A DNA stretch of 64,000 nucleotides, taken from positions 17,349,501 to 17,413,500 of the forward strand of contig CM048560.1 of assembly GCA_026413225.1 (NCBI GenBank), written 5' to 3'. Origin of the DNA: Otis tarda. Lineage: Eukaryota > Chordata > Aves > Otidiformes > Otididae. A model generated the notes under the pieces. The model saw nothing but the letters and a program-made list of their open reading frames with translations, had not been told where the DNA came from and ran no database searches. Below, one piece after another: positions 63,701 through 64,000 of the stretch; position 1 is the first letter of the stretch; every line of letters begins with the position of its first letter. A program made the translations under genes and the position numbers.

Positions 63701-64000
63701 AAGATTGGGAGATTTTCTTGCATACAGTAGGCCCAGCCCTTTCAGAGATGAAAATAAGCAGATTTCTGAGGTTCTGAATGCAAATCTTGATGCTAGCTGT
63801 TTGAATTTACAAAATAAATAAATAAAATATCCCCAAACGAAGCCTGCTTGAAGCACTGAACACGCCAGTGGCAAGTTCTGCTTCAGACTCCAAGAGATAA
63901 AGTACGTTAGCGCATATCAGTTGGTCTAATTTATTCAGTGTCGTTGCTGTATCACAACCTTCTGTTTGATTTTCTTATAAACTAATAATTTCCTGAATGA
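60760..64000. other. No supported gene
   Basis: AT-rich DNA. The longest open frame (61232-61651 plus strand, 139 codons) has no recognisable domain or splice context. Confidence 0.4.
63320..63344. repeat. (ATT)n-rich low-complexity run
   Basis: ATT and AATT units in an imperfect array. Confidence 0.8.

Noticed and set aside
1..64000. CRISPR arrays, tRNA, rRNA, endogenous retrovirus or other viral genes
   Set aside because: No repeat-spacer pattern, no cloverleaf or rRNA core sequence, and no LTR pair or retroviral gag/pol/env-like frame. The only RT remnant is CR1.

Overview
The window reads as vertebrate, almost certainly bird, nuclear DNA. It is AT-rich and has no bacterial-style gene packing. 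Its only clear mobile elements are three CR1 non-LTR retrotransposon copies. Two of these end in the tandem ATTCTATG-type tail usual for bird CR1. Repeat content is low, as expected for a bird chromosome. I see no virus, CRISPR array, operon, rRNA or tRNA.

Layout: (1) 1-12.3 kb is non-coding, with short tandem duplications. (2) 12.4-23.8 kb holds a candidate multi-exon minus-strand gene (model A). Its putative ATG lies in a CpG-enriched patch near 23.77 kb and its stop at 12.41 kb. (3) 24.3-35.2 kb holds a candidate plus-strand gene (model C), probably divergent from A, ending in a cysteine- and CpG-rich terminal exon. An AATAAA begins one base after its stop. (4) 37.8-41.2 kb holds the 3' part of a candidate minus-strand gene (model B), tail-to-tail with C. 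(5) 46.3-56.0 kb carries three plus-oriented, 5'-truncated, dead CR1 copies in otherwise plain DNA. (6) 56.7-64 kb has two long minus-strand open frames ending at strong splice donors and one short plus-strand candidate exon.

The CR1 calls are secure. The gene models rest only on splice signals, open frames, reading-phase agreement between exons and local CpG enrichment. I recognised no protein family in A, B or C, so no symbols are given. Pseudo-exons with good splice sites are common in vertebrate introns, so exon confidences are deliberately moderate. Two joints in model A do not close: one missing exon between 20.5 and 19.7 kb, and one weak acceptor at 12.6 kb.

I found no convincing novel system. 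The best leads are the A/C/B gene cluster, a 20-bp hairpin at 26.85 kb with only two wobble pairs, a perfect 14-bp inverted repeat at 56.4 kb, and the comparative decay of the CR1 copies.
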